DNA of 64,000 nucleotides from Mallotus nudiflorus (lineage: Eukaryota > Streptophyta > Magnoliopsida > Malpighiales > Euphorbiaceae). The stretch lies in the NCBI GenBank assembly GCA_947683625.1, contig CANTUR010000166.1:2263001-2327000 (forward strand), in the 5' to 3' direction. Position 1 is the first letter of the stretch. Each line of letters starts with the position of its first letter. Both the position numbers and the translations under genes were made by a program. The notes under the pieces are model-generated. The model was not told where the DNA came from. It saw only the letters and a program-made list of their open reading frames with translations, and did no database searches. Below, piece after piece: positions 31,560-45,191 of the stretch.

Positions 31560-33370
31560 TAAATTCTTATACATTTTAATGCTTCCAGGATTCATTTTGT
31601 ACAGTGCATAATGGGCTTCATTCAAAATTTATTCTCTCAATTCCCTTATATTTAGAACACAAATACATCCATTAATCAACAACATCCCATTTTGCCTCAG
31701 TGCAAATTGTTCATTCTTTCGTTGTTGCACCCTATCCTTTATTTTTCTTAAATATAGATCACTTATCTGCTTTGCTTGAATTTTATTCTTTAATAATGGC
31801 TTGACATGCATACTTGCAATAAATATATCATCCCAAAATACAAATTCTACATGAAATGTTTTAAGCTCTACCAATGACCTTACTGCCTAACAAGTCATTC
31901 CAGCATTTTTCTCAATGGCTTTCCTACTTAAAGCATCAACAACTCTATTAGCTTGTCCCGGATGGTAATCTATGGTACAATCATAATCCTTTATCAACTT
32001 CATCCACCTTCTTTGTCTCAAATTCAACTTCTTTTGTGTTGGAATATATTTCAGTCTTTTATGGTTAGTGAAAATCTGAAATGTTTCTTCATACAGATAG
32101 TGCCTCTATACTTTAAAGCATGGACAATTACTGCTAATTCTAGATCATGAGTTGAATAATTCAGCTCATGACTCCTTAACTGTCTAGAAGCATAAGCAAT
32201 AACTTTTTCATTTTGCATTAACATACACCCTAATCCCTACTATGATGCATCTGTAAAATTACATACCTACGATTGCAGAAATTAGTATTTTCTTTAATTC
32301 TTCAAAAAAATCCTCACATTTATCATCCCATTTAAACATCACATTCTTCTTCAACAAGTTCATTAATAGTTTAGCAATAATTGAAAATTCTTCAATAAAT
32401 CTTTCATAATATTCAGCCAACCTTAAAAAATTTAGTACCTCTAAAGCATTTTTAAGGGGTTCCCACTCCTTTGCGGCTGTAATCTTCAAAGGATTAGGTT
32501 GTACACCATTTTTAGAAATAATATGCCTTAAGAATGCAATCTATTATAGCCAAAACTCACATTTACTGAATTTTGCATAAAGCTACTTGTCTCTCAAAAT
32601 TTGCAATACTATTCTCAAATGTTCTTCATATTGCTCTCAAGTTTCAAAATAAATCAATATATCATCAATAAACACATTGACAAATCAATCTAGATACACT
32701 TGAAATATTTTGTTCATTAAGGACATAAAAGTAGTAGGTGCATTTGTTACTCCAAATAGCATCACAATAAATTCATAATGCTCATATCATGCTCTAAATG
32801 CAATCTTTAGTATATGTGCCTATGCAATTATTAATTGCCAATATCCAAACCTTAAATCAAATTTGGAAAATATAGTTATTCCTTTTAACTGGTCTAATAA
32901 GTCATCAATTTGTGGCAAGGGATATTTGTTCTTTATGGTAACACAATTTAACTACCTATAATCAATACACAATCTAAAACTATCATCCTTTTTCTTTATA
33001 AATAACACCGAAACTCCCCAAAGTGATGTACTCAGTTTAATAAATCCTTTTTTCAATAATTCTTCCAACTACTTTTTTAATTCTTTTAACTTTAAGGGTG
33101 CCATTCTACATGGTGTAATTAATATTAGTGCTGCATAAGGTATAATTTCTATTTTAAAATTAGTCTCTCAATGTGGAGATATACTTGGTAAATCCTCTAG
33201 AAATACATCAACAAATTCCTTCACTACTGGCACATCCATCATTCCTAGACTAACTTTGGATACATTTACCATATTAGCTAAATAAGCTTCATACCCCCTT
33301 TTAATCAAATGGAAACCGGTAGTAGCTGAAATTAAATAAGTTAGGACAATTTTTCTTTTACCCACAAAAA
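31560..33370 (-). pseudogene. Region A reverse transcriptase, RNase H and integrase start, disabled
   Basis: In transcript order: a DVFLEDLPSISP linker near 33190, then APLKLKELKK, KKGFIK, RT motif CIDYR followed by a TAG at glutamine, and KNKYPLPQIDDLLDQL (about 32900). The catalytic FIDDILIY is intact near 32655-32680. The thumb is FLRLAEYYERFIEEF (about 32385-32430), the connection is FKWDDKCEDFFEELKK, and the integrase spacer is LLINGCICVLNIRELRE near 31630. Stops are scattered, mainly where glutamine or tryptophan is expected. It is close in sequence to region B. Confidence 0.87.
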
Positions 33371-33383
33371 CTTAGTTTCTCTA

Positions 33384-33770
33384 TTATGAGGTCTCCATTA
33401 CCATTTCTTTTGTTTGATAATCCATCATAGCATGATTTTTAAATAACCAATCTATTCCCAAAATAACATCAAATTCCTTAAATTTTATCACAACTAGATC
33501 TGCATGCAGTGTATTCCCATTTATTACCACACGACAAGATTTGACAACCATATCTATAATGATAGTACCCCGAGTAGGCATTGATATATAAATATTATAC
33601 CCCAAGGTTTCTATATTATTATGGTTTTTCAATTCAAATTCATATGAAATAAATAAACATGTTGATCCTAGATCAATTAATGTATAAACATCAAACCTAT
33701 AGATGTAGGTTATACTAGTCACAACATTAGATGCATAAGGTGCTTCCTATCTTGTCACTGCATATACTCT
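33384..33770 (-). pseudogene. Region A aspartic protease
   Basis: Reads Y.LIDLGSTCLFISYEF (active-site Asp in the IDxGST motif), then FDVILGIDWLFKNHAMMD. In region B the same motif reads IDPGST. The second catalytic element and the flap are recognisable, and the frame is open for 112 codons from 33722 to 33384. It processes the polyprotein. Confidence 0.85.
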
Positions 33771-33779
33771 AGCTTGGGG

Positions 33780-34984
33780 CAATGATTGTTGAGGTTGGTT
33801 TATCTATTTAGCTTGTACCATGTTAGAATCTCCTCCTCATCTTATTCCTCTACCTCTTCCTCTACTCACTCCTCCCTAAGTCATATTTTCACCTATACTA
33901 CTCTACCGTGTAATCTGAATCTCACTACCTCAATGTTTTCTCCAATAATCTCTAGCTATATGCCCAACTTACCATAATAATAATAAAGTATATGCCTTGG
34001 TCCCTAACACTCTCTACTGTGAAACCTACCATGTCTAGCACATGACGCACTGTATCCTCGATTAGCTGAAACACCTCCCTCATCTCTCTTACTCTCTACT
34101 CTTCTCTTACCGTAACCACCTCGTCTGCCTCTACCTGAAGTTACTGTGCTAGACTTGCTCATATTTTGATGGCTAACTCCTCTCCTATAATATCTACTCC
34201 CTTGAGACCTAGAACCTTTAAAAGAAAAATCTCATCCTTTTCTTTTTGAACCACTATACTCACTTATCACTTTTCTTTTCTTTCCAAACATTGTATCTTT
34301 CTCAATAAAACACTTTTTCACTCTTAATGCATCCTTTAATAAAGCACTATAATTTAGTGGCTTCAAGGAAATCTTTTCTTGAATATCCATTCTTAAACCT
34401 TTTTCAAACCATCTCTATTTTTCATCCTCTGTAGCCACTTCTTCTAATGCATACTTTGACAACTAAGATAATTGAATCTCATATTTTGATACTGTCATAT
34501 TTTGCTATTCCAAACTCAGAAAACCCATTTTCTTTCAATCTCTAGGCATTTTTTGTGTGTATTTATTTGTAAATTCTCTAAGGAAGTCATCCCAAGTCAA
34601 ATTCATAGGTTTGTTTCTAATTCTTGGAATCAAATCCCATTAATTTAAAGCTAATTTTCTCAACAATGATACAATATATTTTAGCTTCTACCCTGATGTA
34701 CAATCCAGCCTATCCAGCATCCTATCTGTTTCCCATAACCATTCCTTTACTACCTTAAGATCATATGTCCCCTTAAAATCTATAGCCCTTTGTTTTCTCA
34801 GTCTATCATAAGTTTTATCTTTAGCATCTGTTTCTCTAACTTTTGTCATTGGTTGCATTATTGGCCATTGAACTGGCTAGTTAGCTACCTGATTAACTGT
34901 TTGTAACACTTAGGTCAAACTTAGATGTATAGACTCAGACTCACTTAGGTCAGCAAGATTCTCTCTCGAACCCTCTTCACTCAT
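33780..34984 (-). pseudogene. Region A gag remnant
   Basis: The start ATG is at 34984, 97 bases inside the PBS, with MSEEGSREN, matching MSREGLREN in region B at 47389. A decayed CCHC knuckle lies near 33940-33990. The middle matches retrotransposon gag (FEKGLRMNIQEKI-like near 34360). Compared with B, A lacks about 100 bases of the N-terminal part near 34910. The open plus-strand frame 33786-33977 is a shadow. Confidence 0.8.
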
Positions 34985-35080
34985 CCTATGCAAAATACAA
35001 ACACTTAGTATTAATTTTTAACATCTATATGTATTCTTAACATGTATATATAATTCATATTTTTATCCCAAGGGATTCTA

Positions 35081-35098
35081 AACCATGCTGTAATACCA
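35081..35098 (-). other. Region A primer binding site (tRNA-iMet type)
   Basis: On the minus strand TGGTATTACAGCATGGTT is close to TGGTATCAGAGCCATGG, a few bases after the LTR end. The B counterpart is at 47485-47503. Confidence 0.8.
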
Positions 35099-35103
35099 CT
35101 TAA

Positions 35104-36518
35104 TGTGATATCTGTTAAGGATGTCAAACATACATTGTATGCATGTGACTAATAAATAATATAACCATTAATATCAAATTTTAGTCCATGAGTCAATTAT
35201 ATAAAAGACTATTTATATAAATAGCACATATTACATACCATAAAATCTTACAATGTCAAGTAGTTCACATCTTTCCTTATCTTATTTATATACAATACAT
35301 TTGCCTTAATACAAAATATGAAAAATTACTTAGCATGTTACATTCTAGAAAACTGAAGATGACCTCCTGCTAACCCACCTGACATAATGTTAATGCAATT
35401 AGTGCAAATATTTCTTAAAGACTGACTACAGATCTTCTAGTCCTGAAAAATAATGTAGAGGAGTGAGCCTACAACTCAGTAAATAAATAACATAATATCT
35501 TATGAAAAATAACTTATTCAAGCAAGTAATATTATCAAGCATCAATCTATTCAATATTTAACTATGCATTTATAATATGCACATAGTTATAGTATTATAG
35601 TATTTTCTTTTGGACAACAATGAACTTTTGAATTATATATATAAAATCATAACTTCTTTTCAATTGATCAAGGATCTCCATAAGCACACAACATGTCATA
35701 ATTTGGTACCAAATTTACCAATAATTCTATACAATATATCTCAAAATAAAACTTTATAGATTATTAACCCTATGTGTCTAGAGTAATTTAAAATTAATTT
35801 TGCTTCAATTTGAGATGTATAGAGGAAGAACTCTATGAAACAATCTACCTTACTTAGACAAGCCATGGAAACTGCACAATAAAATGTTTCCTTTTATTAA
35901 ACTAACATAGAGTCTGAATCAGATCAAACTAAAGAGGAATAGTTTTAAATAACTCTTTAAAGTTTCCATATCATCAAAGAACACTTAATTTGAAACTTTC
36001 TAACTTGATAAATGATTAAAAAAATATGATTGAAAAACTAGATCTTTAGAACCCGAATTTTTTATCTTATAAACCCTAACTTAATTCAACCAAAAATATT
36101 AAAATTACTTTCCAAATAAACATTTAAGGCCTTTGAAGATGAAAATTTTAGTCTGAAATAAATTTTTAAACCTTTAATTTACTTTGAAAGTTCAACTCTC
36201 TTTTAAAAAAAATAGAAAAAGATTAAGAAGAAGGAGGAGGAGGAACTTCTTCCCTTCCTTCCTTCACTCTTTGCCACATAATTTTTTTTTTTTTATAATA
36301 ATAATAATAACTAAACCAATTTAAGCCCCTTTATTTTTAATATTAACCAATTTAAACCTTTAACTTTCTAATTCTTTTTATGGACTTAATTGTAAACATT
36401 TATAATCTTTTCCTATTTAAGATTGGAATTAATACCACACATATTATATGCAATTTTTCATATCTATATGATATGCATGTTATGTAAATAAATACAAATA
36501 CATTAGGTGAACGTTACA
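35104..36518 (-). repeat. Chromovirus LTR 1, shared between regions A and B
   Basis: On the plus strand it runs from TGTGATATCTGTTAAGG to GGTGAACGTTACA. On one side is a PBS leading into A. On the other is a reversed polypurine tract leading into the end of B pol. It is thus the 5' LTR of A and the 3' LTR of B. It matches LTR 2 at both ends (47511-48110 and 60425-61231) but lacks about 940 bases in the middle. Confidence 0.9.
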
Positions 36519-36530
36519 TTTCTCCCTACC
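36519..36530 (-). other. Region B polypurine tract
   Basis: GGTAGGGAGAAA on the minus strand, directly before the LTR 1 start TGTAACGTTC. Confidence 0.82.
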
Positions 36531-37395
36531 TTAGGATATTTTGTCCTTGAAATTAAATGTGACTCACCAATCTCAGAAAATAAGTAGGGGTGTTGAATTC
36601 TCATGTCCTTTTCCACTTCCCATGTAGCTTCTTTCAGAGAATGCCAACTCCATTTAATCTTTAGTATTGAAATTTTTTTATTATGTAGCTTCTTTATCTG
36701 TATATCAAGAATTTCAACTAGTTCTTCTTTATACTTTAAATCTTATGTCAACTGTATTTTTTACTCTTGTACTACATGGCTAGGATTAGATCTATATGTT
36801 ATAAACATGGAAACATGGAAAACATCATGTATCTGAGATAATTCTAATGGTAGTGCTAATCTGTATGCTAAAGGACCAATTCTTTCCAATATCTCATAAG
36901 GGCCAATGTACCTAAGACTCCATTTTCCTTACCTACCGAATCGTATAATGTCCTTCCATGGTGATATTTTCAAGAACACATTTTCACCCACATCATACTC
37001 CATCTCTCTTCTATGCTTGTCCACATAACTCTTTTTTCTGTCCTGTGCAGCCTTTAAACACATTTTGACTATTTGAATCTTGTCCATACTTTCTTATATC
37101 AATTAAGGACCTTCTAATTGCCACAACCCTTCCATATCTCAATAAACAAGACTTTTACATTTTTTGCCATATAAAGCTTTATATGGAGCCATACCAATAC
37201 TTGAATGATAATTGTTGTTGTATGCAAAATCAATTAAAGGTAAATGCTCATCCCAATTCCCTTTAAATTCAAGCATACAAGCTCTTAGCATATCTTCTAA
37301 TGTTTGAATTGTCCTCTCCAATTGTCCATCTGTTTGGGGGTGAAACGCTATATCGAAATGTAGCTTTATTCCCAAAGCTCTTTGTAAAATCCTAC
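36531..37395 (-). pseudogene. Region B integrase end and chromodomain-like tail
   Basis: Reading leftwards from the solo LTR: LGIKLHFDIAFHPQTDGQ near 37375, QTLEDMLRACMLEF, LPLIDFAYNNNYHSSIGM and PYKALYGKKCKS, the end of the integrase core including the catalytic Glu region. Then come GENVFLKISPWK, WSLRYIGPYEILERIG and LALPLELSQIHDVFHVSM. The final part, KEATWEVEKDM..QHPYLF, resembles a chromodomain end. The plus-strand frame 36603-36836 is a shadow. Confidence 0.87.
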
Positions 37396-37546
37396 AATGA
37401 CCCTTTATTTTAAATTATTAAAAGTTATTTTGAGATATGCAGTGTTAATAATATTTTAAATTTATATATATATTATGATTATTTATGAATATTATTTATT
37501 TATTCTATTTTAAATATTTTATTTACGTAATGGTCATATTTGGATG

Positions 37547-37677
37547 TTAGTATTATTATTATTATTCTTGTTATGGTTATTATCATTATCATCATCATCA
37601 TCATTATTATTATTATTATTGTTGTTGTTGTTGTTGTTGTTATTATTAATATGCATGTGCATGTGTGTGTATTGTGT

Positions 37678-37718
<41 letters not shown>

Positions 37719-37745
37719 AGTTTATATATATATATATATATATAA
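37547..37745. repeat. Compound microsatellite (ATT, ATC, GTT, GT, TA)
   Basis: Successive runs of ATT, ATC, ATT, GTT, then TG and TA dinucleotides, with a second TA run after a short break. Confidence 0.95.
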
Positions 37746-38818
37746 GAGCAAGTCAAAAGGCAAAAAAAACAGGTCAACCTTGCCTTTCGCCACCCATTTC
37801 TTTTTCTTCTTCTTTTTTCTTCTCTGTCCACCATTGCCGATGCCACCAAGCTCCATTAACCATGCCACCAGCCACCACCAATGCCACCCAAGCTTGCCAC
37901 CTTCCTCCCTCATCTTCCTGACGCTGCATAGAGATTGAAGTCGCCAGAAATCGTATGTTGCCATGGAGAGCTACTGTAGCTTTGATCGAAAAATGATCGA
38001 TTTAGCTCGAGTTTTTAGGCTTGTTAGACTCCTCTCGACTCATACTTCTCAATTTGTTTCAACTCTACAACATCCAAATTGTGAGTTTTCTCTAAGTTTT
38101 AGTTTATGCCTATTAGGGTTTTTATTTTTTTAAGCTTAATTATGTTTGATTCATGATAAATTCCTTAAGAAATGTTGAAGTATGTATCTTGAGCTTCTCA
38201 AATATATTTTTAGTTTATTTTTCTATTTTTTTTTTGAATTATGGGTAATTATTGTATTTTTAATAATTAAAATGAATTTTTATTAATTATGTGTTTTATA
38301 GTGAAATGATGTTAAATTAGTATAGTTGATGTAAATTATTAATTTTAGAAGTGAGAAAATAATTTTTAGTAATTTTTTAATAATATTTAGTATTATGTAA
38401 TTTTTGGATTAATTAGTAAACTTTGTGTTTTAATTGAAATTTTGGTTAATTGGTATGTTTTAAGTGATGTTGGAATAATAAATGGTATTAAAATAATTTT
38501 TACGAATTATTTACTATTTTCAACCAATTAATAATAATTTTCACAAATATACTTAAATAATAAATTTATACACTATTTTTGTGATTAAATGAGTTTTTAA
38601 CTATTTTTATCATATATTCAAACTATTTGGATAATTAATTGTGAATTTTACAATTTAATTTTGAATAATCAGAAAATTAGATTTTTATTAATATTATATA
38701 ATTTATTGAGATTTTATTAACTAATTTGGAAAAATAATTAGCTTTAATGTTTTTATTATTTAAATAAATTATATTGTGGTTTATTATTGATGATTATGGA
38801 TTTTGATGATTTTTAGTA

Positions 38819-38819
<1 letters not shown>

Positions 38820-38868
<49 letters not shown>
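38820..38868. repeat. TTA microsatellite in solo LTR S4
   Basis: A run of about sixteen TTA/ATT triplets, seen directly. Confidence 0.95.
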
Positions 38869-38869
<1 letters not shown>

Positions 38870-40172
38870 ATATTATTTTTATTGTGAATTGTGATCCTTG
38901 GTTGGAAATTGTGTAATTTGGAGTTTTAACCCGAGGTGTGAGCATTTGTGAATTTTGAAGTGTTTTTCTATGTAGGGTTGACTCTACTTCATATATAGAG
39001 ATGTCTATTTTACAGAGAAAACTCTGTCGAATTTTCAATAAATTTCTCGTAAAACATGACATCGGGTCTATTTTAGTAGAGTCATATTTCTTTAGTCGAA
39101 TCTTTCCTTAGAAATATAGAATTTGTAGGAATTTCACTTTTAATCCCATAGTTATTTATTTATTCTCTTTAGCCATGCCTCCAGCTGAGCCGACTGGTTG
39201 GGGTTGAGCGCGACTGTGAAGAGGAGTGCATTCAACCAATAAGTTAATAACTGAATTGTGTGTTGGCTGTTTTAAATTAATATATATAAATTCTTTGATT
39301 TATTATAAAAAGGGAGAATTTAATAAAAGAATTATTTTATTATTTAAAATATGTATAGTTGTACTTGAACGAAATTCTCCTTTTAATTGCCATGATTAAA
39401 TAAGCAAGTTTATGTTAAAATTTTCATATGATTAGTTAATTGTTATTTTATTTTATTGTAATTTTTCTTATTTATTTATATCTATTTATTTTAAATAAAA
39501 CTATTGTAGAATGAGCTACCTGATGGGTTTCATCAGGACTGTGTGCACACCGATAGGATTGAGAGTGAGTGTTGATGGTTAAAAAAGCTCAATGATGTTT
39601 TGTTCTCGGACGTGGTTTATAATTATTGGGGCGAGTAGCTTGATGATGCTTAGCTCTCAGGAACTGCCAATAAATATTGGTTTAAGTGATTGACTGTGGC
39701 TGGTAGCTCGATTAATGCTTTGCTCTTGGGAACCGACAATCTTTGAATTATAAGATAATATAAAGGATATTATAATTGTGTACTAGGGTTCTACCTAGTT
39801 TTTCTATAAAATGACCGGGTTTCTTCTTCCCTGACTATTTGATGTAGGTTTATCTGAGATATATTATTACTATGTATGCGTTTTAAATTTAGAATATCAC
39901 AATAGTAGAAATAGTCAATTATTATGTTGTATCTTATGAATTGTTGTACGTATTAAGAATTTGTATTAAAGATTATTATTATACTTTATTTAAGATTATT
40001 TTGGATATTAATTCATTTATGTTTTCTATCTTTATTTAAATATTTTATTTTTTATTATTGTCTATATTTTACTGTGTTTTCCTTAAGGCTTACTATAGGT
40101 TTCAGGTACTTTATGTATCCCATTCCCTATTGCCGATCATGTTCCCCTTTGGGTTCAGGTTGTGACAACTAC

Positions 40173-42210
40173 CCTAAAAATGAGATGTAAACCGTACATC
40201 TCTATCTGATACAAATGATGTTGGCACACCATGTAGTCTTACAATTTTTGACACATATCCAATGAATCACTTTGTTACATAAGTAAAAAATGAGCTAATT
40301 TGGTAAGTCGATCAATAATTACCCATATGGCATCATGCTTCCTGAAGGTTCGAGGCAATCCAAGAACAAAGTCCACCATTACTTTTTCCTATTTCCACTC
40401 CGAAATAGACAATGGATGAAGTTTACTAGCTAGTGTCTGATGTTTAACTTTTACTTGTTGACATGTCAAATATTTTGCTACATATTTAGATGTATCTATC
40501 TTCATTGTCGGCCACCAATAAAAAGGTCGTAAATCCTTGTACATTTTAATGCTTCCAAGATGCGTTAGGTACAGTGTATAATGGGCTTCATTCAAAATTT
40601 CTTCTCTTAATTCCCTTATATTTAGAACACAAATACATCCATTAATCAACAACATCCTATTGTGCCTCAGTGCAAATTTTTCATTCTTTCCTTATTGCAC
40701 CCTATCCTTCATTTTTCTTCAATATATATCACTCATCTACTTTACTTGAATTTTACTCTTTAACAAGGGCTTGACATGGATACTTGCAATAAGTACATCA
40801 TCCCAAAATGCAAATTCTACATGCAATGTTCTAAGCTCTACTAATGATCTTACTACTTGACAAGTCATTCCAGCATTTCTCTCAATGGCTTTCCTAATTA
40901 AAGCATCAATAACTCTGTTGGCTTTTTCGGATGGTAATCTATGGTACAATCATAATCCTTTATTAACTCCATCCACCTTCTTTGTCTTAAATTTAACTTC
41001 TTTTATGTTGGAATATATTTCAGACTTTTGTGCTCAGTGAAAATCTAAAATGTTTCTCCACACAAATAGTGCCTCTATATTTTAAGAGCGTGGACAAGTG
41101 CTCCTAATTCTAGATCATAAGTCAGATAATTCAGTTCATGACTCCTTAACTTTCTAGAAGCATAAGCAATAACTTTTCTATTTTGCATTAACACACATCA
41201 CAATCCCTGCTATTATGCATCTGTAAAAATTACATATCCACTATTGCAAAATGGCAAAGTTAGAATTGGTGCAGAAATTAGTCTTTTCTTCAATTCTTTA
41301 AAACTTTTCTCACATTTAGCAATCTCATTTAAACAACACATTTTTCTTTAACAAGTTTATTAATGGTTTAGTAATAATTGAAAATCCTTCAATAAATCTT
41401 CTATAATATCCAGTTAATCCTAAAAAACTTCATACATCTAATCCATTTTTAGGGGTTCACACTCCTTTATGTCTACTATCTTTGAAAGATCAGGTTGTAC
41501 ACCATTTTTAGAAATAATATGCCCTAAGAATGCAATCTCTTTTAGCCAAAACTCATATTTACTGAATTTTACATAAAGCTACTTTTCTCTCAAAATCTAC
41601 AATACTATTCTTAAATGTTCTTCATACTGCTCTCGAGTTTTAGAATAAATCAATATATCATTAACAAAAATAATCACAAATCAATCTATATACATCTGGA
41701 ATATTTTATTCTTTAAGGACATAAAAGCAGTAAGTGCATTTGTTACTCGAAATGGCATCACAATAAATTCATAATGCCCATATCGTGTTCTAAATGCAGT
41801 CTTTAATATATGTGCCTCTGCAATTCTCAATTGCCAATATCCAGGCCTTAAATCAATTTTAAAAAATACAGTTACTCCTTTTAACTAGTCTAACAAGTCA
41901 TCAATTCGTGGCAAGGGATATTTATTCTTTATGGTAACCCAATTTAACTACCTATAATCAATACACAATCTCAAACTGCCATCGTTTTTCTTTACAAATA
42001 ACACTGGAGCTCCCCAAGGTGATGTACTTGGTCTAATAAACCCTTTTTCTAATAATTCTTCCAACTGATTTTTTAATTCTTTCAACTCTAAGGGTGTCAT
42101 TCTATATGGTGCAATTGATATTGGTGCTACCTCAAATATAGTTTTTATCTCAAAATCAGTCTCTTGATGTAGAGGTAAACCTAGTAAATCCTCTAGAAAT
42201 ACATTTGCAA
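40173..42210 (-). pseudogene. Region B reverse transcriptase, RNase H and integrase front part, disabled
   Basis: In transcript order: the RT linker lies near 42180, then GAPVLF-like (about 42005) and KNKYPLPRIDDLLD near 41900. The catalytic motif near 41650-41670 reads F-V-N-D in place of F-I-D-D, so one metal-binding Asp is lost. RNase H motif PSEKANRVIDALIRKAIERN lies near 40880-40945. The integrase zinc region EEILNEAHYTLYLTHLGSIK is near 40590, and FYWWPTM and TCQQVKVKHQ follow. In the zinc region the first of the paired cysteines is Tyr. It continues, after S4, at 37395. Confidence 0.86.
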
Positions 42211-42215
42211 ATTCC

Positions 42216-45149
42216 TGTCACGACCCAAAACAGGGGGCCATGATTGGCACTAGGGAATGAGAATTCTTTCGAATTCGGAACCCGTAGCAAGCCTTAAAAA
42301 AAATAAAAGCATGCAATATATTAAAATAAATAAAATATTATGCATCAGAAATTTAATCAGAATGTAAAATAATAATTCTTCAACTCATTTAAATAACATA
42401 AATTTCATCTCATATATAATAAAATCTTTAAGTACAAATTTTCAGTTTAAACTTCTGAAATTTAAATCTCATACATATATAATAAATACAGCTCACTGAA
42501 ACAACTACTGTAGTGTCTACAATACAAAATAAACTCAAGTAAGCAGTTTACACAATAAGGTTGGGGCGAAAGAAATCCGGCGTATAGGCCTGCTACTGAG
42601 GTCTGAGGATAAAGACTCTCCTAAAAAAGAAATCAACGGAGGGGAGTCAGACCTCACTAAGTGAATTTTTATAATATATATATATGCATAACTAAATGTC
42701 AAATGCAAACACTCAATAGAATATATATAATAAATATATATACAGGCAACTACACACAAATGTTGAAATCACTTTATATAATACTGAAAAATATCCGTTT
42801 ATGAAGGATCAAATAGAACCCTAAATGATCGTAACCTCAAATAGTATTAGACAACACTCTAGCCATACAGGCTCACTTATTCCAAATAAATTCACTTATT
42901 CCATGTGGACAGTAGACTGACCCTGAGACACTAAGTCAACCGAGCTCCAGCAGTCTGACTGTCAGTGTGATTGGCCCGAGACACTTGGCCAACCGAGCTC
43001 CAGCAATCACACTCTCAAATCACATCTCACATCAATCAGATCAATCAACAAGTCATAATCCACCAATAGGTTAGTAAATTAACCTAAATTCTATCGTCGT
43101 ACCAGTACATACTCGGTCCTAGTACTGCCCACTAGGTAGCACATTCTATCGATATCCTTCATTAAAATAAACTCATACATTCGTAAAATAAAAGATGCAT
43201 GATATTAATTTAAATGGCAATATAAACCATATATATACTAGAAATATACCCAAAATAAACCAAGTATATTTCGAGTATATATATGTCAAATAAATTCAAT
43301 TCAATTATAAAATAAACCATATATATACTTAAAACAATTTAAGAATGAATCAAAGGTAAAACATGTATTTAATTCAAAATATACCAAAAATATACAAAAA
43401 TATACCTAAAATATACTTAAGCATTTATTAAATCATTTATGCATAATTCATACAATTTAAAACATACATTTCTAAAAACATGCATCCTAAATACACGTAT
43501 ATATAAAATAACAACTCACAGTTGTGCGCTCCACGAGATAGGTCCGACGGGCCTAGTCCACTAGGCCTCGGTCTCGGCGCAACTAACAAATAAAATATTA
43601 AACGAAATTAGAATAAATCTAATTTAATTTCTAGAAGCTCAATTTAGAGTTCTAGACACAGACAAGGAATAGGAGTTTGACTGAACGTCACGTTTTACGA
43701 GAATTCTACTAAAAATTGGGAAACCTCCTCTATAAAATGGATATCTCTCTACTCATAAAGTAGAGCCGACCCTATAAGAAAACACACTTCGAATATAAGA
43801 TAACCACACAGCCCCTCGGTCGGATTCCCAAACTACAATTCCATTGACCGAGGCTCACAATTCACAAGATATGCACAAAATACATTAAAATTCCATAAAT
43901 ACCAAAAATACCCTTTATATACCAAAATATAGCAAATTTAAATATTTAAACACTAAAAATAATTATTTTACCGATAATTACTTAAAAACCCTAATATTAA
44001 TATAATATTATTAAAAACCGATAATAACTCGATAAATTCACAAATATTAATGAAAATTCATTTTATAAATCCAAATTACTTAATTAGCCCAAAAATATAC
44101 TAAAATTATTAAAAATCTATTTATTTACAAAAATAGTATGTTATATATAATTTGAATTTTTTTTTTGAAAAATAGTTTTAATTAGTTAAAAATAGTAAAT
44201 CATTTGTAAAAATCATTTTTATACCTCAAATAATTATTAAAACCAATTAAACTTAATATTCAACCAAATTATTATCAAATTACCAAAATACCCCTAATAT
44301 ATAATAATTCACATAATATACTATAATTATTCAAAAATTCACTAAAAATTATATAATTACTCAAAAATTATTTTATTAACTTATAATTTAATAAAATCAA
44401 CAATTATACTCAATTAACCAATTAATTTTAACAAAATACACATTTAACCTAAATTTCTCAAATTCACATAAACTCAATAAAATTATAAATTAAATTCTAA
44501 AATCAATATTAACCACCAAAAACACCAAAAATCACAATTTCAAAATTTATTTAATTAATTTACGAAAATTAGAAAATATTAATAAAATAATAAAAAAATC
44601 ACAAAAATCAAAATAAATTCCAACAATTTCACAAAAATTCTAGAGTGTATATTGAGCTAGTAGAAGCAACTTTTGTGAAGGAATTTAGCTTGAATCTCTA
44701 AGATCGAAGTTCAAAAAATTAAAGAAACAAAAATGGCCGAATTGAACAAATTGCTCACCACCAAAATTTAAGCCAAATCAAATGAAACCAAGCTTGGAAA
44801 TGCACTCACTGGAGCTCAAGGAGGAGAATGAGATCGACGGTGTCCAATTTGGTGGCCGGAATCAAGGTGAACAACGGTGAGGTTAATTTTTGGCTTCTCG
44901 GCTAAAATCAAGCTGAACGACGCCGAAAATGGGTGCTGCTGGTGGCGGGACAGGCTGGGAATGGTGGTGGCACACTGGGAGGCACACCAAAGATAGGTGG
45001 CCAGCGTTGCAGAGGGAGAAGATGGTGATGGGGGCATCAGGATGAAGGAGAAAGGGGGAGGGGAGGGGTAGGTTTTGTAATTTTTGTATGTGTATATATA
45101 ATATAACTTTATATTATTATAATATAAACTAATAATATATACACATTAA

Positions 45150-45191
<42 letters not shown>

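Larger units (their letters stand above)
31550..35103 (-). mobile_element. Chromovirus internal region A (minus), left end replaced by element 1
   Basis: Reading leftwards from the PBS at 35081-35098 come gag, protease, RT, RNase H and the start of integrase, at which point element 1 interrupts. The integrase rest lies outside the window to the left. It is collinear with region B (36519-47510), and the sequence at 31551-31700 matches 40518-40665 of B closely. Its upstream LTR is LTR 1, which also serves as the downstream LTR of B. Confidence 0.9.
37396..40168 (+). mobile_element. Solo LTR of the element 1 family (S4), inside region B integrase
   Basis: It ends TCAGGTTGTGACA like element 1 and is about 2.77 kb long, close to the reconstructed element 1 LTR. 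The flanking CTAC is present on both sides (37392-37395 and 40169-40172), so the 5-bp duplication has probably lost one base by mutation. Removing it restores the integrase frame F-W-x-x-I-L-Q. It contains ATT/GTT triplet runs (37547-37640), TA runs (37681-37745), a CCACCA-rich stretch (37830-37890) and a TTA array (38820-38868). Open frames in it (37544-37921, 37646-37849, 37722-37964, 38784-39062) come from low-complexity sequence. Confidence 0.85.

Noticed and set aside
37544..37964. Leu/Ser-rich and Tyr/Ile-rich open frames on both strands
   Set aside because: They are translations of triplet and TA microsatellites and a CCACCA-rich stretch inside solo LTR S4.
38784..39062. 92-codon minus-strand frame with a long asparagine run
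   Set aside because: The run is the TTA microsatellite read backwards; the rest is LTR sequence.
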